Positions 51,205-60,943 of a stretch of 64,000 bases of DNA are shown piece after piece. This DNA is from JAGXRK01 sp963804005 (GTDB lineage: Bacteria > Bacteroidota > Ignavibacteria > Ignavibacteriales > Ignavibacteriaceae): contig CAWDOP010000010.1 in assembly GCA_963804005.1 (NCBI GenBank), positions 109,033-173,032 of the forward strand. The letters run 5' to 3'. A program made the position numbers and the translations under genes. The notes below the pieces were generated by a model. The model worked only from the letters and a program-made list of their open reading frames with translations, searched no databases and was not told the DNA's origin. The number at the start of each line of letters is the position of its first letter. Within the stretch, counting starts at the first letter, position 1.

Positions 51205-53553
51205 ATGTCAAAAAATATAGTAATTGTTGAATCCCCGGCTAAAGCTAAGACTATTGAAAGTTATCTTGGTAAAGACTTTTTAGTTACATCAAGCTACGGA
51301 CATATTCGGGATCTTGTAAAAAAAAATAAGGGTGTTGATATTGAAAATAATTTCACGCCGGTCTATAAAATTCCCGAAGATAAAAAGAACGTTGTAAAAG
51401 AATTAAAGAAGATCACACAAAAAGCTCAGACTATCTGGCTTGCGACTGACGAAGACCGTGAAGGTGAAGCGATATCCTGGCATTTGAAAGAAGCTCTTGA
51501 ACTTCCCGAAGATAAGATCAAACGAATTGTATTCAACGAAATAACAAAAAATGCTGTGCTGGAATCAATTGCTAATCCAAGAACCATTGATATGAATCTT
51601 GTTAATGCACAGCAGGCAAGAAGAATTCTTGATCGTTTAGTTGGGTTTGAATTATCGGCGGTGCTCTGGAGAAAAATAAAATCAAAACTTTCGGCAGGAA
51701 GAGTTCAATCTGTTGCAGTCAGATTAATCGTTGAACGCGAAAGAGAAATTGATACATTTGTCCCCGAGTCACGTTTCAAAGTTATTGCACAGTTTATTGT
51801 TGAGGATGAAAACGGGAAGAAGAATGAATTAAAAGCAGAACTTCCGGGATATCTTAAAACAGAAAAAGATGTTGAGAACTTTTTAAACAAGTGCAGTAAT
51901 GCAAAGTTTAGGGTTGAAAATGTTGAGAAAAAACCTTTTAAGAAAACTCCCGCCCCACCTTTTACAACTTCAACTTTGCAGCAGGAAGCAAGCAGAAAGT
52001 TGAGATTTTCTGTATCCAAAACTATGATGGTCGCGCAAAGATTATATGAGGCTGGAAAAATTTCGTATATGAGAACCGATTCTGTTAACTTATCAGAGTT
52101 TGCTCTTGATGCCGCAAAGCAGGCAATTCATAATGATTACGGCAAGCAGTATTGGCATAAGAGACAGTTCAAAACAAAATCGGCAATTGCGCAGGAAGCG
52201 CACGAAGCAATTCGTCCTACTGATTTCAGTGTGGAAACTATTGACGGAATAAAAGATGAAAAAGCTCTTTATGAATTAATATGGCAGCGTGCAATTGCTT
52301 CGCAGATGAGTGATGCAGAGCTAGAACGCACAATTGCTAAGATAAACATTTCAACTACCGACGAAACTCTAACTGCAAAAGGTGAAGTAATTAAATTTGA
52401 CGGTTTTCTGAAAGTCTATCTTGAAGATACTGATGATGAAAACGGAGAAAACGGATATTCGGATATTTTACCTCCGCTTAAAGAAGGACAGCTGCTTCAG
52501 ATGAAAGAAATTTTTGCAACAGAAAGATTTACACGCCCGTCCGCAAGATATACTGAAGCGAGTCTGGTTAAAAAACTTGAAGAGCTTGGAATAGGAAGAC
52601 CATCAACGTATGCACCCACAATAAGCACTATTCAAAAACGAGGATATGTTCATAAAGAAGAACGCAGTGGTACGGAGAGAGAATACAGGTTGCTTTCACT
52701 CGTTCCTTCAGGTCAAATCAAAAAGCAAAAGCGAACTGAGAAAATCGGTGTTGATAAGGGAAAACTTTTTCCAAATGATATTGCAATGATTGTAAATGAT
52801 TTTCTTATGCTGAACTTTCCTATAATACTTGATTATAAATTCACTGCTCACGTTGAAGAAGAACTTGACGATGTTGCTCTTGGTAAAATTGATTACCATG
52901 AAATGCTCGATGAATTTTATAATCCTTTCCATAAAAATGTTGAAGAAACGTTAGAAAAAAGTGAGCGGGTTTCGGGTGAAAGAATTCTTGGCGTTGATCC
53001 TAACACAGGAAAACAAATTTCTGTGAGAATGGCAAGATTTGGTCCGGTTGCACAACTTACAGATCTAAAGGATCCCGAATCAAAACCAGAATATGCTGGA
53101 CTAAGAAAAGATCAGAAGCTTGAATCAATCACCATTGATGTAGCGCTTGAATTGTTTAAATTGCCAAGGACGCTTGGTGAATTTGAAAGTGCAGAAGTTA
53201 CTGCTGCAATAGGAAGGTTCGGACCGTATATAAAACATAAAAGTAAATTCTATTCCCTGAAAAAAGATTACGATCCTCATACTATTTCACTTGATGAAGC
53301 GATTGAGGTGATCGGGGTAAAACGAATTGCGGATGATGAAAAAACGATTAAGATATTTGAAGAAAATCCTGATTACCAGATTCTTAACGGAAGATGGGGA
53401 CCATACTTAAAAGCTGGAAAGAAAAACATAAAGATTCCAAAAGACCGAGAGCCTTCATCATTTACATTTGATGAAGTCCTTGCGCTTGAGAAAGAGGCTG
53501 AACAGGGAAAAACAAAAGCAAAAACCAAAAGAACTAAAAAGAAATCTGAGTAA
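51205..53553 (+). CDS. topA: DNA topoisomerase I
   Basis: A type IA topoisomerase that relaxes negative supercoils. Toprim domain (3-115; Glu9 and the acidic TDEDRE at 81-86), a core with KLSAGRVQSVAV at 161-172, and the active-site tyrosine in SYMRTDS (Tyr288). The C-terminal part (about 570-760) holds TopA-type repeat domains; there are no four-cysteine zinc ribbons, and only one cysteine is present in the whole protein. The C-terminus is Lys-rich. The stop overlaps the lgt start (TAATG). Confidence 0.97.
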   Translation: MSKNIVIVESPAKAKTIESYLGKDFLVTSSYGHIRDLVKKNKGVDIENNFTPVYKIPEDKKNVVKELKKITQKAQTIWLATDEDREGEAISWHLKEALELPEDKIKRIVFNEITKNAVLESIANPRTIDMNLVNAQQARRILDRLVGFELSAVLWRKIKSKLSAGRVQSVAVRLIVEREREIDTFVPESRFKVIAQFIVEDENGKKNELKAELPGYLKTEKDVENFLNKCSNAKFRVENVEKKPFKKTPAPPFTTSTLQQEASRKLRFSVSKTMMVAQRLYEAGKISYMRTDSVNLSEFALDAAKQAIHNDYGKQYWHKRQFKTKSAIAQEAHEAIRPTDFSVETIDGIKDEKALYELIWQRAIASQMSDAELERTIAKINISTTDETLTAKGEVIKFDGFLKVYLEDTDDENGENGYSDILPPLKEGQLLQMKEIFATERFTRPSARYTEASLVKKLEELGIGRPSTYAPTISTIQKRGYVHKEERSGTEREYRLLSLVPSGQIKKQKRTEKIGVDKGKLFPNDIAMIVNDFLMLNFPIILDYKFTAHVEEELDDVALGKIDYHEMLDEFYNPFHKNVEETLEKSERVSGERILGVDPNTGKQISVRMARFGPVAQLTDLKDPESKPEYAGLRKDQKLESITIDVALELFKLPRTLGEFESAEVTAAIGRFGPYIKHKSKFYSLKKDYDPHTISLDEAIEVIGVKRIADDEKTIKIFEENPDYQILNGRWGPYLKAGKKNIKIPKDREPSSFTFDEVLALEKEAEQGKTKAKTKRTKKKSE

Positions 53554-54386
53554 TGATTGCTGTAATTCAAAACATAATTTTGATTTTTGGATATATTACG
53601 TGGGAAGTAAGTCGTGAGATTGCTAAAATTGGTCCGTTATCATTAAGATGGTACGGACTTTTATTTGCGCTTGCATTTGTTTTCGGATTCATAATTCTTA
53701 CCCGTGTTTATAAGCTTGAAAAGAAACCGCAAACTGATTTAGAACAATTATCCATTTATGTAATTCTCGGAACCGTAATTGGTGCGCGTCTCGGTCATTG
53801 CTTGTTTTATGACCCTTCTTATTACTTGTCAAATCCGTTTGAAATGGTAAAGGTCTGGGAGGGCGGACTTGCCAGTCACGGCGCTGCGATTGGAATTCTT
53901 ATCGCCCTATATCTTTTTTCAAAAAAGAAAAAAGATCAAAGTATGCTATGGGTTTTGGACAGATTAGTTATTGTCGTTGCGCTTGGCGGTGCCTTAATAA
54001 GACTCGGAAATTTATTTAACTCGGAAATAATCGGTATGCAAACAGATGTTCCTTGGGCATTTATTTTTGCAAGCGTTGATGGTATTCCGCGTCATCCTGC
54101 ACAATTGTATGAATCCATTGCCTACTTCATTTCATTTGGCGTCCTTTATTTTGTTTATATGAAGCAAAATAAAAACTTAAAACAAGGTTTTATGTTTGGA
54201 TTGTTTTTAATGCTGATTTTCGGATTCAGGTTTTTTGTTGAGTTCATTAAAGAAGATCAGTCTGCTTTTGAAGCGGGAATGACTTTAAATATGGGACAAC
54301 TGCTCAGCATTCCTTTTATAATAATGGGTTTATATTATTTTTCTAGAAAACCGAAGAAAATAAAGTCAAAGACAAAGAAAAAATGA
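53553..54386 (+). CDS. lgt: Prolipoprotein diacylglyceryl transferase
   Basis: An inner-membrane enzyme that attaches diacylglycerol from phosphatidylglycerol to the lipobox cysteine. About seven helices in 277 residues; conserved SLRWYGLLFALAFVFGF near 28-44, GARLGHCLFY (arginine of the active site), WEGGLASHGAAIG near 101-113 and GNLFNSEIIG with RHPAQLYES. It shares one base with the topA stop and overlaps the zinc-binding lipoprotein gene by four bases, so topA, lgt and znuA form one transcript. Its own product would modify that lipoprotein. Confidence 0.97.
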   Translation: MIAVIQNIILIFGYITWEVSREIAKIGPLSLRWYGLLFALAFVFGFIILTRVYKLEKKPQTDLEQLSIYVILGTVIGARLGHCLFYDPSYYLSNPFEMVKVWEGGLASHGAAIGILIALYLFSKKKKDQSMLWVLDRLVIVVALGGALIRLGNLFNSEIIGMQTDVPWAFIFASVDGIPRHPAQLYESIAYFISFGVLYFVYMKQNKNLKQGFMFGLFLMLIFGFRFFVEFIKEDQSAFEAGMTLNMGQLLSIPFIIMGLYYFSRKPKKIKSKTKKK

Positions 54387-55279
54387 AATTCATTTATGCT
54401 GCTCTAATTTTTTTTATAATTATACCAACTGGATGTTCGGTCGAAAAGAAGAAAGCAGAAATTGTTACCACCATTTATCCATTCAAAGCAATTCTACAGG
54501 AAATAACAGGCGATAGGATTGAAATAAAATCGATACTTCCTGCCGGTGCCGATCCTCATACTTACGAGATGCTTCCTTCAGATTTTAAAACCATTCAACG
54601 TTCATCTGCTTTTTTTTACGGCTCTGAAGCATTGGACGGGTGGGCCTCGAAAATTGACGTAAAAAATAAAATTGAAATGCTGAAACTGGTTCCTGCAGAA
54701 TATTTGATCGAAATTAAAGTACATAATTATTTTAATGATCACCATCATTACGGTGAAGATGAAGAATCACTGGGAATCGATCCGCACTTTTGGGTTGACC
54801 CGGTTACCATAAAAGCAATACTGCCTTTTCTTATTGATGAATTAATTAAAATTGATCCTGACAATGAAGAATATTTTAAAAACAATGCAGAAAAGTTTTT
54901 AATCAAACTTACGGAACTTGATGAAAAGCTAAGAAACGAAACTGCCGACATAAAATTCAGAAATGTTTTTACTGCCCATCCTTTTTATAGTTATTTTTTT
55001 AGCCGATATAACTTCAATGTTGTCGGCTCGATTGAAATCGCCCCGGGTTATCATTCAACACCAAAAGATATTAAACAATTGATGGAACTTGTAAAAAAGC
55101 AGAATGTAAAGGCTATCTTCACGCATAAGCAGCACAGCAATAAACCCGCGAAAGTCTTGGCCGAATCAACAGGGATACGTGAATATGAGCTTGATCCGAT
55201 TGGCGGAGTACTGGGCAGAATGATGTATGAAGAAATTATTTTGCATAATTTAGGCATCATTAAAAAAGCGCTTCAATGA
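54383..55279 (+). CDS. znuA: Zinc/manganese ABC transporter substrate-binding lipoprotein
   Basis: A cluster A-I solute-binding lipoprotein (lipobox with Cys18, IPTGCS). Metal-site residues: His59 (GADPHTYE), His135 (GIDPHFWVDP) and His199 (FTAHPFYSYF), with a late Asp in ELDPIGG. A histidine-rich loop (His114, His120-122) before His135 is typical of zinc-binding ZnuA types. It captures zinc, less likely manganese, in the periplasm. Start ATG overlaps the lgt stop; the stop overlaps the ATPase start (ATGA). Confidence 0.9.
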   Translation: MKFIYAALIFFIIIPTGCSVEKKKAEIVTTIYPFKAILQEITGDRIEIKSILPAGADPHTYEMLPSDFKTIQRSSAFFYGSEALDGWASKIDVKNKIEMLKLVPAEYLIEIKVHNYFNDHHHYGEDEESLGIDPHFWVDPVTIKAILPFLIDELIKIDPDNEEYFKNNAEKFLIKLTELDEKLRNETADIKFRNVFTAHPFYSYFFSRYNFNVVGSIEIAPGYHSTPKDIKQLMELVKKQNVKAIFTHKQHSNKPAKVLAESTGIREYELDPIGGVLGRMMYEEIILHNLGIIKKALQ

Positions 55280-56016
55280 ATCCTGCATCAATAGAAATAC
55301 AAAATTTATTCTTTAGTTACGGTGATATAAAAGTCCTTGAAGATATTAACATGTCTATCTCCGACAATTCTTTTGTATCGATTGTTGGACCCAACGGTGC
55401 CGGTAAGTCCACTTTGATGAAAATACTTCTGGGGTTAATCAGATATGAAAAGGGTAAAATATTAATCTTTGGTAATACGCCGGATAAAGTCGATCCCGCT
55501 CTAATTGGCTATGTACCGCAGATAAAAACAATGGACAGGAATTTTCCCGCACTTGCAATAGAGCTTGTGACGTCGGGATTAACAAGACGATGGCCGTGGA
55601 GTGTAAAAGGAGATGAAAGAGAAAAATCTTTAGAAGCACTGGCAATGGTTAAGGCTGATAATCTCGCGGAGCGTTCTTTATCGGAACTGTCAGGTGGTGA
55701 ACTTCAGAGAGTTTGTCTTGCCAGAAGCATTGTCCGTTCACCAAAGCTAATTGTGCTCGATGAACCGGCAACAGGAATAGATGCCATAGGTGAAGCAGAT
55801 CTTTACATTCTGTTGGAAGCTTACCAGGAAAAAGCAGAAGCGACAATATTAATGATAACACACGATTGGCATGTTGCGCATCATCATTCTGATCTTGTTT
55901 TATTATTAAACAGAAAGCAGGTTAGTTTTGGTAAACCGGCAGAAGCCTTAAGCGAAAACAATTTAAGGATTGCGTTTGGTCATATTGGTCACGTTCACAA
56001 AAATAAGTTTAAATGA
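55276..56016 (+). CDS. znuC: Zinc/manganese ABC transporter ATPase
   Basis: The cytoplasmic ATPase of the metal importer, 246 residues. Walker A GPNGAGKST near 38-46, signature SELSGGELQRVCLARS near 135-150, Walker B LIVLDEPATGID near 155-166, then the switch histidine in THDW. It pairs with the substrate-binding lipoprotein (upstream) and the permease (70 bases downstream). Confidence 0.93.
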   Translation: MNPASIEIQNLFFSYGDIKVLEDINMSISDNSFVSIVGPNGAGKSTLMKILLGLIRYEKGKILIFGNTPDKVDPALIGYVPQIKTMDRNFPALAIELVTSGLTRRWPWSVKGDEREKSLEALAMVKADNLAERSLSELSGGELQRVCLARSIVRSPKLIVLDEPATGIDAIGEADLYILLEAYQEKAEATILMITHDWHVAHHHSDLVLLLNRKQVSFGKPAEALSENNLRIAFGHIGHVHKNKFK

Positions 56017-56086
56017 AATCAATAGTTTTGCAATTATCTCGACATTCAACGTCAGATATTTCGCTTAATGAAAACAAATAATAACA

Positions 56087-56881
56087 ATGTTTGAAATACT
56101 TTCACTCCCATTTATGCAGCGCGCACTTGTTGCGGGAATACTTGTGGGTTTTCTTGCAAGTTATTACGGTGTTTTTATTGTTCAGCGCGGACTTGGTTTT
56201 TTAGGAAGCGGACTCGCTCACGCTGCATTTGGCGGAGTTGCTCTCGGTATTCTTCTCAACTCGGAACCTTTATGGACTGCAGTCCCTTTCACAGTGCTTG
56301 TTGCAGTTGGAATAACCTGGGTTAAAGATAAGACCAATCTCGGCGGTGATACTACAATTGGAATTTTCTTTTCTGTTTCTATGGCACTTGGAATAATTTT
56401 TATTTTTCTCAAACGTCAGTATACAAGCGATGCCTTTACTTATTTATTCGGATCAATTCTTTCTGTTACTACGGCAGATATTATTGTTCCAATCATACTA
56501 ATAATTATTACCATACTTCTTTTCCCGTTCTGGAAGCGATGGGCTTATTCATCTTTTGACCGGGAACTTGCGCAATCAGACCGCATACCCGTTCAGTTTG
56601 ACGATTATCTTTTAACAATTCTTATAGCGGTTACGATTGTTGTATCAATCAAAGTTGTCGGTATTGTTTTAATTGCCGCTTTCCTTGTTATTCCACCTGC
56701 TGCATCCAGATTGCTGAATAAAAGTTTCAGTTCGATGACTTTGGTTTCTATAATCATTGGAATTGTAACTGCTTTAGTTGGACTCTGGATATCTTATTAT
56801 CTGGACGTTCCTAGTGGCGCAACAATAATATTACTTCAGGCGGCGGTTTTTTTCACGATAATGATAATTAAAAAGAAATAA
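56087..56881 (+). CDS. znuB: Zinc/manganese ABC transporter permease
   Basis: A 264-residue ABC-3 family permease with about eight to nine helices. Conserved beginnings: LPFMQRALVAGILVGFLASYYGVFIVQRG and the GLGFLGSGLAHAAFGG segment that couples to the ATPase. It completes the importer. The short gap after znuC contains a small out-of-frame ATG, and no strong ribosome site precedes the chosen ATG (56087). Confidence 0.93.
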   Translation: MFEILSLPFMQRALVAGILVGFLASYYGVFIVQRGLGFLGSGLAHAAFGGVALGILLNSEPLWTAVPFTVLVAVGITWVKDKTNLGGDTTIGIFFSVSMALGIIFIFLKRQYTSDAFTYLFGSILSVTTADIIVPIILIIITILLFPFWKRWAYSSFDRELAQSDRIPVQFDDYLLTILIAVTIVVSIKVVGIVLIAAFLVIPPAASRLLNKSFSSMTLVSIIIGIVTALVGLWISYYLDVPSGATIILLQAAVFFTIMIIKKK

Positions 56882-56969
56882 TCATTTAGAACCTTTGCTT
56901 TAAATCCTCTTTTTTATTCTCTAATTTTACAACAAGTAATTTCTATAAATCCTATTATCGGGAGACATT

Positions 56970-58358
56970 ATGTTTGATAAAAACATTTACATCCAAAGAA
57001 GAGAAGAATTAAAGAAGAATTTTAAGTCCGGTATTTTACTCTTTCCGGGAAATGATGAAGCCGCAATGAATTATCCTGCAAACACCTATCATTTCAGACA
57101 GGACAGTACTTTCCTTTATTACTTCGGACAGGATGTGCCAAACTTGATTGGTGTAATTGACATTGATGAGAATAAAGAAATTTTATTCGGACATGAATTT
57201 GGAATTGAAGATATCATTTGGACAGGTCCTCAGCCAAAAATTTCTGAACTTGCTGAAAGAGTTGGAATTAACAATTCTGAGCCGATAAACAATTTCGGAA
57301 AGTATATAAAGGTACAAATAAAAAAGAATAGAAAATTTCATTACCTGCCAATATATCGGGGCGATCAATTAATTAAGCTTTCTGATTTCTTAGATATCCC
57401 GGTAAAGAGAATAAACAACCGTGCTTCAAAAAAATTAATTCAGGTGGTTATTGAACAACGTTCAATAAAAGCTCCGGAAGAAATCACCGAGATAGAATAT
57501 TCATTAGAGATTGCATTTGCAATGCATACACGTGCAATGCAAATGGCAAAACCCGGTGTTGTAGAGCGTGATATCGCAGGTGCTATTGAAGGAATTGCTC
57601 TTGCACTTGGTAATGGTGTTTCGTTTCCTTCTATAGTTTCTAAAAACGGACAAACTCTTCACAATCATTTTTACGGTAATACTTTAAGTCAGGGTGATCT
57701 TCTCGTTTGTGATGCCGGGGCAGAATCTCTTCTTCATTATGCCAGTGATATTACCAGAACAACTCCTGTCGGCGGTAAATTTTCATCAAAGCAAAAAGAT
57801 ATTTATGAAATAGTTCTTACTGCACAAAAGAACGCAATAAATATGATTCGTCCGGGTGTTAAACACAAAGATGTTCATCTTACCGCTGCAAAAATTATTG
57901 CCGCTGGGTTATCGCAGCTTGGTTTAATAAAAGGCAATCTTGTTGATGCTGTTAAAGCCGGTGCTCATGCGTTGTTCTTCCCGCACGGATTAGGACATAT
58001 GATGGGTCTCGATGTTCACGATATGGAGGGGCTGGGTGAAGCACTCGTTGGTTATGATTATAAAACCAAACGAAGTGATCAGTTTGGATTGGCTTATTTA
58101 AGGTTGGCGAAAGAACTTCAGCCTGGATTTGTATTTACATGCGAACCGGGAATTTATTTTATTCCTGAATTAATTGATCAATGGAAAGCAAAGAAGCTTC
58201 ATAAAAAGTTTATCAACTACGATCGTGTTGAAGAGTATAGAAACTTTGGTGGAATAAGAATAGAAGATAATATTCTTGTTACCGAGTTGGGATACAGAGT
58301 TTTGGGAAGACCAATTCCAAAAGAAGCTGCCGATGTAGAAGCAGTTGCTTCGATGTGA
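56970..58358 (+). CDS. pepP: Xaa-Pro aminopeptidase (M24B)
   Basis: A cytoplasmic metallopeptidase that removes an N-terminal residue before proline. 462 residues: an N-terminal AMP_N-type domain (1-165) and a pita-bread catalytic domain with the dinuclear metal ligands Asp (VCDAGAE), Asp (ASDITRT), His (GLGHMMGLDVHD), Glu (CEPGIYF) and Glu (GGIRIEDN). It starts 88 bases after znuB and is closed by two tandem terminator hairpins. Confidence 0.94.
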   Translation: MFDKNIYIQRREELKKNFKSGILLFPGNDEAAMNYPANTYHFRQDSTFLYYFGQDVPNLIGVIDIDENKEILFGHEFGIEDIIWTGPQPKISELAERVGINNSEPINNFGKYIKVQIKKNRKFHYLPIYRGDQLIKLSDFLDIPVKRINNRASKKLIQVVIEQRSIKAPEEITEIEYSLEIAFAMHTRAMQMAKPGVVERDIAGAIEGIALALGNGVSFPSIVSKNGQTLHNHFYGNTLSQGDLLVCDAGAESLLHYASDITRTTPVGGKFSSKQKDIYEIVLTAQKNAINMIRPGVKHKDVHLTAAKIIAAGLSQLGLIKGNLVDAVKAGAHALFFPHGLGHMMGLDVHDMEGLGEALVGYDYKTKRSDQFGLAYLRLAKELQPGFVFTCEPGIYFIPELIDQWKAKKLHKKFINYDRVEEYRNFGGIRIEDNILVTELGYRVLGRPIPKEAADVEAVASM

Positions 58359-58364
58359 TAATAA

Positions 58365-58394
58365 AAATCCTGAATTTATTTCAGGATTTCTTCT
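58365..58394 (+). terminator. First terminator hairpin after pepP
   Basis: AAATCCTGAA (58365-58374) pairs with TTCAGGATTT (58380-58389) over a five-base loop, followed by a T-rich TTCTTCTG stretch. It begins right after the pepP stop. Confidence 0.75.
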
Positions 58395-58404
58395 GTTTAA
58401 TCAA

Positions 58405-58433
58405 AAGACCTCGGATCAAGTCCGGGGTTTTTA
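58405..58433 (+). terminator. Second terminator hairpin after pepP
   Basis: CCTCGGA (58409-58415) pairs with TCCGGGG (58421-58427), loop TCAAG, followed by TTTTT (58428-58432). On the other strand it also follows closely behind the DUF885 gene's stop, so it may serve both convergent genes. Confidence 0.8.
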
Positions 58434-58445
58434 TAAAATATCTCT

Positions 58446-59762
58446 CTACTGCAGCGAAGCTGGTGTATAAGGCTTTGATAATAAATCTTCAAACAATCTC
58501 CATCGTTTAACAGGGCTGTCCGCTGTTCCGCCGTTTCGTTCAACATATGATCTTACCAAATCCAATCCATAACTGTAATTAATAATATAAGATCTATACT
58601 TATCGAAAAATGTGATGTTTCTTTCTGCATTCTCTTCTGATCTTAAGCCGTAACGCTGAAGCCATGCAACCGTTTCGTCTTTGGTCCATTTACCATCCAG
58701 ATAATTTCTTGCTGCTTCTGTTGATGTATAATTTAGTTTATTCTGGAGTTCAAGCACTTTGTAATATAGCTCTGTGTTATCCGGATTTAATCCAGCTAAT
58801 GGAAACAGAATTTCCTTTTCAAACTCTATTCGTGAATTGCCGGGGAAAGCAACCTCAATACCATAGTTTGCTGTACCTTCGGCAATTAAAGATTGAGGAC
58901 TAAATAGAGCATAAACTGTAAATTCAACCCAGTCTTTTTTTCTAGCAAGTTTATTTTCAAGTAGAGCGTTGTAAACGTGATGACCGGGATAACCTTCATG
59001 AGCGGCAAGATCAATTGCCCTGTCAATATAAACCGGCAAATCAACATTTACCTGAATCAGGCTGAAGCTGTTTCCTTTATACCAATTGTAAGCACCCCAT
59101 GGTTTGTTTGTAACATACTCAACAGTAAAGTTTTCATTATCAGGTAGTTTTATTTCCTGAAGAGTTCTTTTTCTGCACTCTTCAATTGCTGCTTGAAAGA
59201 CCGCATTGATCTTTTCTTTTGGGATAATAAAATCATTCTTAAATTTTAACAGTCTATCATCCACAGTGCCTTTGCCGGGAAGAATTTTATCAAGCTCATC
59301 AATAATATTCTGGAAATATTCATTTGTATAGGATGGAACCTCAACATCGTATAGAGCATTGGTTTCCTGATTAAATGGAAACTGAATTCCTTTAAGCATC
59401 ATTATTCTTGTTTTAGCAGCAAGTAATTGCTTATAAAGATAACGGTATCTCAAGGTCAGAAGTTTATCAGCTTTGTATTGAGCAAGCTGCTCGAGTTCAT
59501 TTAACAGCCTGTCAACTTCGTTATTCAAATCTTCAAGAACTGTTGATTCTGATTCGGCAATTTCTTCTTTGGGCTTCCATTCTTCTGGACCGAAGTATGC
59601 ATCAACAAAATCAGGATCGTATTGACCGATCTTTAGTACAAGCTTTACATACGATTCTGCTATTGAATTCATTTGTGTTTCCAATTCTCCGACTGTTTTC
59701 TTTTCACCGCAGGAAAATAAAAACAGTAGTGATAAGAGTAATAACGGGACTTTAATTTTCAT
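58446..59762 (-). CDS. DUF885-family lipoprotein (predicted metallohydrolase)
   Basis: A 438-residue lipoprotein (lipobox LFSC, Cys18). The DUF885 signature HEGYPGHH lies at 255-262, with a partner LIAEGTANYG near 292-301; together they give the His-Glu-His-Glu layout of a zinc peptidase. A coiled, Leu/Glu-rich stretch covers about 70-120. DUF885 proteins are thought to be M32-related carboxypeptidase-like enzymes, but substrates are not established. Stands alone, convergent with pepP. Confidence 0.85.
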   Translation of the reverse strand: MKIKVPLLLLSLLFLFSCGEKKTVGELETQMNSIAESYVKLVLKIGQYDPDFVDAYFGPEEWKPKEEIAESESTVLEDLNNEVDRLLNELEQLAQYKADKLLTLRYRYLYKQLLAAKTRIMMLKGIQFPFNQETNALYDVEVPSYTNEYFQNIIDELDKILPGKGTVDDRLLKFKNDFIIPKEKINAVFQAAIEECRKRTLQEIKLPDNENFTVEYVTNKPWGAYNWYKGNSFSLIQVNVDLPVYIDRAIDLAAHEGYPGHHVYNALLENKLARKKDWVEFTVYALFSPQSLIAEGTANYGIEVAFPGNSRIEFEKEILFPLAGLNPDNTELYYKVLELQNKLNYTSTEAARNYLDGKWTKDETVAWLQRYGLRSEENAERNITFFDKYRSYIINYSYGLDLVRSYVERNGGTADSPVKRWRLFEDLLSKPYTPASLQ

Positions 59763-59914
59763 CTTCTACCTTTATTTAATTCAAATATCTTAAGCAGGTT
59801 GAAATAAATTACCAAAAATCAAATTTCTAAGTTTTTTGAATTAGATGACTAGAATTTGTTTGGAATATGATTTTTGTTATTTGGAATTTATCCTCTCTTA
59901 CTTCAAAGAGTATT

Positions 59915-60280
59915 TTATTTGTTTTTTCTTGCATCAATAAAAGACTTAACAGCAAGAATTAAGAACACAAGACAAAGAACCGCCATTATTGCCTGAATAA
60001 TAATTGCAGATAATCTTTCAAACTCTTCTCCGCCAAGCATGCGGAAAAATTTAAATAATCCGCTCACAGTTCCTACAAATCCCAGAAAAGCTAACACAGC
60101 AGCACTATGCATAGCTAGTTTAAGGTGTTTTTCGTTCTGTGCAACCCATCCAAGTATAAGCATGGGCACACCTAAGAAAGCCGGAATTAGTGCAGTTATA
60201 CTTTCACTACTAATACCGAAGTAGGCATATAATCCGAGCATAATAAATATCATTCCGAAATTGATGGTCTGTCTAGGCAA
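59915..60280 (-). CDS. Hypothetical small membrane protein, four helices
   Basis: 121 residues with four predicted helices (about 7-22, 27-45, 56-76 and 88-113) and a basic C-terminus. Conserved-looking G-V-P-M-L-I-L-G-W and G-F-V-G-T-V-S-G-L segments suggest a real family, but I do not recognise it. It lies alone between the DUF885 and HU genes. Confidence 0.65.
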   Translation of the reverse strand: MPRQTINFGMIFIMLGLYAYFGISSESITALIPAFLGVPMLILGWVAQNEKHLKLAMHSAAVLAFLGFVGTVSGLFKFFRMLGGEEFERLSAIIIQAIMAVLCLVFLILAVKSFIDARKNK

Positions 60281-60469
60281 ATTGTCTCCATAATTTAATT
60301 TTTACTTTAGCGAAGTTAATAAAAGAAGGGGAAAGATTTGAGATTGTATTGTTTTGTGACTGAAAATAGCGTTCAAGGGCTTAAATATTGATGAGCAAAT
60401 TTACTAAAATGACTTGAAAGATGGGGAGTAAACAAGAGGTTTATAGTGCAGTTTTTAACAATGTATTTT

Positions 60470-60503
60470 AAAAATAAAAAAGGCGAAGATAATCACCTTC
60501 GCC
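60470..60503 (-). terminator. Rho-independent terminator of the HU gene
   Basis: GGCGAAG (60482-60488) pairs with CTTCGCC (60497-60503). On the minus strand the stem is followed by TTTTTTATTTTT. It begins 25 bases after the HU stop. Confidence 0.88.
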
Positions 60504-60527
60504 CTCACAAAACACAAATACCAAGCC

Positions 60528-60809
60528 TTATAAAGCTGAGTCCTTAGCTGCTTTTGCAATTCTGAATTTCAGAACTCTCTTTGCAGGAATTACCATTGTT
60601 TGGCCTGTAGCAGGATTTCTTCCCATTCTTTTCTTTCTGTTAACAACAACAAGTTTTCCGAGTCCGGGGAGTGTAAAAGATTTCTTTGCTTCTTTGTATG
60701 AAAGAGCAACGAGTTCATTCAAAAATTCGCCGGCTAATTTTTTTGTTGTGCCGGTTTTTTTTGAAAGATGATCGAGGATCTGACCTTTGGTCATAGGTTT
60801 GACTGCCAT
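60528..60809 (-). CDS. HU-family DNA-binding protein
   Basis: A 93-residue histone-like protein that bends and compacts DNA as a dimer. The HU fold is clear: an N-terminal helix pair (MTKGQILDHLSKKTGTTKKLA), the beta-arm motif GRNPATGQTMVIPAKRVLKFR near 64-84, and a Lys-rich end. A strong AAGGAGAG ribosome site precedes the ATG, and a good terminator follows. HU here starts with MAVKPMTK, a form common in Ignavibacteria and relatives. Confidence 0.95.
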   Translation of the reverse strand: MAVKPMTKGQILDHLSKKTGTTKKLAGEFLNELVALSYKEAKKSFTLPGLGKLVVVNRKKRMGRNPATGQTMVIPAKRVLKFRIAKAAKDSAL

Positions 60810-60913
60810 GATGTTCTCTCCTTAATTTAATTGTTGAGTAATTACATCGGGAAAATAATACTTTATTTGTACAAATGAAATAATCTGCGGATAAAAATGT
60901 TCTAATCATATGG

Positions 60914-60943
60914 GTTTCAATCCCTACAGATAGGTGTGAAAAC
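60914..60943. repeat. Solo CRISPR-like repeat unit
   Basis: A 30-base unit that begins GTTTCAATCCCTAC and ends GTGAAAAC, with an internal CCTA-caga-TAGG hairpin. Length, start, end and fold are those of type I/III CRISPR repeats of the 'GTTTCAATCCCT' family. Only one full copy exists; right after it comes CAATCCCTAAAACC, which looks like a deleted second copy. No spacers, leader or cas genes are in the window. Confidence 0.45.
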
